This document shows positions 61,283 to 64,000 of a stretch of DNA of 64,000 bases, piece after piece (position 1 is the stretch's first letter; the number at the start of each line of letters is the position of its first letter). The stretch comes from Prorocentrum cordatum. Taxonomy: Eukaryota > Sar > Dinophyceae > Prorocentrales > Prorocentraceae. The notes below the pieces were generated by a model, which worked only from the letters and a program-made list of their open reading frames with translations, had not been told where the DNA came from and did not search any database. The translations under genes and the position numbers were made by a program. The stretch is taken from the NCBI GenBank assembly GCA_963575745.1, contig CAUYUJ010019090.1, forward strand, positions 1 through 64,000, in the 5' to 3' direction.

Positions 61283-62279
61283 ACTGGGCGCCGGCGGTAA
61301 ACCGTCAACCTTGGTTACCGCCGGGGAACTCGTAGAGCTTCCTAGCTTAAGTTGAGAAAACCGACAGCACCTACCAACATTCCGACTTATAGTGAATATT
61401 TTTTAACCTCTGAATGCGACAGGCGGGCGCGTCTGATGTCTGCGCATCGACTTCTGTGATTACCAGCCCTGCAGCCCCCCTACAGCCTGAGTTCAGTGCA
61501 GAAAACCGACAGCACTTCTCAGGATGACTCGAACAATACAGTAGTTTCGCAGACCTAATTCGGGCAGCAGACTGACTTCCGAGCTCTGGATTCGACACGC
61601 GGACGCGGCTGATGTCTTGAAATCCATTCCTGTGACCAGCAGCACTGTAGCTCCCCTCACCACGAGTTGAGTGGAGAAAACCCAGAGCACTCCTCATGAT
61701 GAATCGACCAATACGAATAGTTTCGCGATTCTAGATCGGACAGCAGACCGAGTTCAGAGCTCTGCATTCAACAGACGAACGCGACTGATGACTGTAAATC
61801 GGTTTCTATCATTATTAGCTCTGAAGCTGTTGTATAGCTCGAGCTGAGTGCAGAAAACCGAGAGCGTTTATCAAGATAACTCGAATAAACGAACAGGTTT
61901 GCGGACCTAGCTCGGCTAGTAGACCGAGTTCAGACCTCTGAGTTCAACAGGCGAACGCGCCTAATCATTCTACATCGATTCGCTGTGCTTACCAGCTCTG
62001 TAGCTGTCCTAAAGTTCGAGTTATGTTGAGAAAACCGTCATCCTATATCAAGATGGCTCAAAACGGCCGCTCCCGCCACAGTGCTTTTCAATAGTAATAT
62101 TCACCCAATCGAGCTGAGATCAAGATGGCGAGCGGGAATAAGATCGAATATCACGGGAGAAAATACTAGAGCACTAACGAATTGTCAAATTCCAAGATTA
62201 AAATTTTCAACCGACCAAAAGTCAGCAAAAGTTCCGTCGAGATTTTTCTTGCCAACTAGCTCTCCAGCGCGCCGGAATT
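61283..62279 (-). repeat. Family A element, reverse
   Basis: The hairpin is at 61,283-61,342, followed by about four monomers and the conserved block ending GCGCGCCGGAATT. Confidence 0.8.
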
Positions 62280-62679
62280 ACTGGCGCCGGCGGTGAACCG
62301 TCAACCTCGTCACCGCCGGGAACCTCGTAGAGCTCCTCTCACTGGTATGAGTGCAGAGAATCGACACGGAGTGGAAAAATAAAGATTTGTCGAAAATCCT
62401 GAAATTCGATTTGTTCGATGTTCATATTCGCTCAGTTCCTGGAAGTCAACTCATGCAAAAATCCATCGAGAGAGCTGAGCTGCTGTCAGAGAGGAGTTCA
62501 TACGCCAATGCTCGGCGTAAAAATCTGCTTTCTCAAAATAAATGGTCAAATATCTTTTTCAAATTTTCGCAAGACCACCCAAAAGTTATCACATTGTCCG
62601 CCTCGGCCGGCTGGGCCAACTAGCTCCACCTCGCGCCGGAATTCCTCTAGCTCATCGATGCCGAAGAGCTCTACGAGGT
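62280..62679 (-). repeat. Complete family B element (~398 bp), reverse
   Basis: The hairpin is at 62,280-62,336. The 5' head (GAGCTCTACGAGGT) ends at about 62,677. Confidence 0.8.
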
Positions 62680-63839
62680 ACTGGGCACCGGCGGTAAACC
62701 GTCAACCTTTCTCACCGCCGGGGGACTCGTAGAGCTTCCTGACTATATAAAATGTAGAAAATAAATTGCAGAGAACAAATAGTTTTTTAGCCCAAGCGAT
62801 TTCAGACCTCTCGATGCAACAGCCGAACGCCCCCTGATGCTTCTGGATTGTCTTCTGTACGAGCTCTATAGCTCTGCTGCAGCCCGAGTTACGTGCGCTA
62901 ATCAACAGCACCTCTGAAGATAACTCAAACAAAACGAATAGTTTCCTAAACCCAGCTCGAGTATCAGACCGAGTTCAGGCCTCTGAATGCGACAGGCGGA
63001 CGCGTCTGATGTCGCCGAATCGATTTCTGTGATTACCCGCCTGCAGCTCCCCTACAGCCCGAGTTAAGTGCAGAAAACCGACAGCATCTTTCAGGATGAC
63101 TCGTACAATACGAACAGGTTCGCGGATCGAGTTCAGACAGCAGGCCGAGTTCCGAGCTCTGGCTTCCACAGGCGAACGCGACTGATGTCTCCAATCGATT
63201 GCCGTCCCCACCAGCACTGTAGCCCCCTACAGCCCGAGTTAAGTGCAACAGTACCTCTTCAGATGATTCGAACAATACGAATAGTTGCGCGATTCTAGCT
63301 CGGGCAGCAGGGCGAGTTCAGAGCTCTCGATTCAACAGACGAACGCGCCTGATAATTTCTGATCGGTTTCTGTGACTATGCGCATGTAGCTGCTCTACAG
63401 CTCGAGTTAAGTACAAAATACCGATAACGTCTATCAAGATGACTCGAATAATACGAATAGGTTTTTAAACCTAGCTCGGCTAGCATACCGAGTTCAGACC
63501 TCTGGGTTCAAAAGACGAACGCGCCTGATCATTCTGAATCGATCAGCTGTGCTTACTGGCCCTGTACCTGTCCTGAAGCTCGAGTTATGTTGAGAAAACC
63601 GACAGCGCGAATCGAGATCACTCGAAACGGCCGATCCCGCCTGCCTGCTTTTTGGCAGTAAAAGATACCCGATCGAGCTGAGATCAAGATGGCGAGCGGG
63701 AATAAGATCGAATTCATGGGAAAAAATACTAGACCTCTAACGAATGGTTGAATTTCGAGAACAAAATTTTCAACCGACCAAAAGTCAGCAAAAGGTCCGT
63801 CGAGATGTTTCTTGCCAACTAGCTCTCCAGCGCGCCGGA
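62680..63839 (-). repeat. Family A element, reverse
   Basis: The hairpin is at 62,680-62,738 (CTCACC change on one arm), followed by about five monomers and the conserved block. Confidence 0.8.
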
Positions 63840-64000
63840 ACTGGCGCCGGCGGTGAACCGTCAACCTGGTCACCGCCGGGAACCTCGTAGAGCTCCTCTC
63901 ACTGGTAAGAGTGCAGAGAATCGACACAGAATCAAAAAAAATTATATTTTTCGAAAATCTTCAAATTCTATGTTTTCAATGTTAATATTCGCTCAGTTCC
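63840..64000 (-). repeat. Family B element, reverse, cut by the window edge
   Basis: The hairpin is at 63,840-63,896 with TGA/TCA arms. The body continues past the end of the window. Confidence 0.75.

Noticed and set aside
19218-64000. Dozens of 60-130 aa frames with recurring phrases such as LHLTRAVGGLQGW
   Set aside because: The same peptide recurs because the DNA monomer recurs. Frames differ between copies, there are no starts at constant places, and no known domain is visible.
19467-64000. CRISPR array or integron cassette array
   Set aside because: Repeats are too long and irregular for CRISPR. Hairpin-ended cassettes recall attC sites, but there are no cassette genes or integrase, and the neighbouring gene is a eukaryotic Helitron.
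1-64000. Dinoflagellate spliced-leader relic, tRNA, 5S or rRNA genes
   Set aside because: I looked for the leader core GCCATTTTGGCTC and for tRNA- or rRNA-like blocks while reading and saw none. An exhaustive search was not possible.

Overview
The window looks like a nuclear contig from a eukaryote with large, repeat-rich, GC-biased DNA. A protist alga such as a dinoflagellate is my best guess, but nothing here proves it. Eukaryotic origin is supported by a ubiquitin-specific protease domain and a CW-type zinc finger. I see no rRNA, tRNA or housekeeping gene.

Region 1 (1-17,897, GC-rich, + strand) is one very long coding stretch, cut open at the left edge. It reads as a chain of overlapping open frames, each entered as the previous one stops. 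Of the thirteen main frame changes, twelve are in the same direction, as if one base were missing each time. Three can be placed to within a few bases, at GG or GGG. In order the chain encodes: a low-complexity N-terminal region with 31-aa repeats; acidic repeats containing VTV; a Cys/His module with HGRVRGPIP; a CW-like zinc finger; basic repeats with RKTS; then a Helitron transposase. The transposase comprises an N-terminal Cys-rich domain, an HUH/Y2 Rep nuclease (HYH and YxxKY), a Pif1/RecD-like SF1 helicase, an uncharacterised stretch that may be a decayed Ulp1-like protease, an EEP endonuclease with its catalytic motifs present, and a USP deubiquitinase domain with Cys box, zinc Cys pairs and His box. 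The EEP domain places it with the Helentron (Helitron2) lineage. The USP domain is the unusual part.

Region 2 (17,898-19,217) is a G-rich spacer followed by 1.2 kb of imperfect (GTGTGTCT)n.

Region 3 (19,218-64,000) has no credible protein gene. It is a dense mosaic of short non-coding elements in four families. Family A (about 1.05 kb) carries a conserved block and several ~175-180 bp monomers. Families B and C are about 0.39-0.40 kb, and family D is short and GC-rich. A, B and C end in a hairpin module, of which I count about 52 copies. Each family has a 5' terminal motif repeated in inverted form just before its 3' hairpin, and these motifs differ between families in a matched way. Elements are stacked head to tail with constant 3' ends (..AGT) and variable 5' ends. 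Orientation is reverse at 19.2-25.0 kb, forward to 26.1, reverse to about 27.69, forward to about 55.03 and reverse to the end.

My reading is that region 3 is an array of non-autonomous Helentron-type elements (HINE-like) next to an autonomous-type Rep-helicase-EEP gene that may have mobilised them. The element ends of the coding copy are not visible here, so the link between the two is inference.
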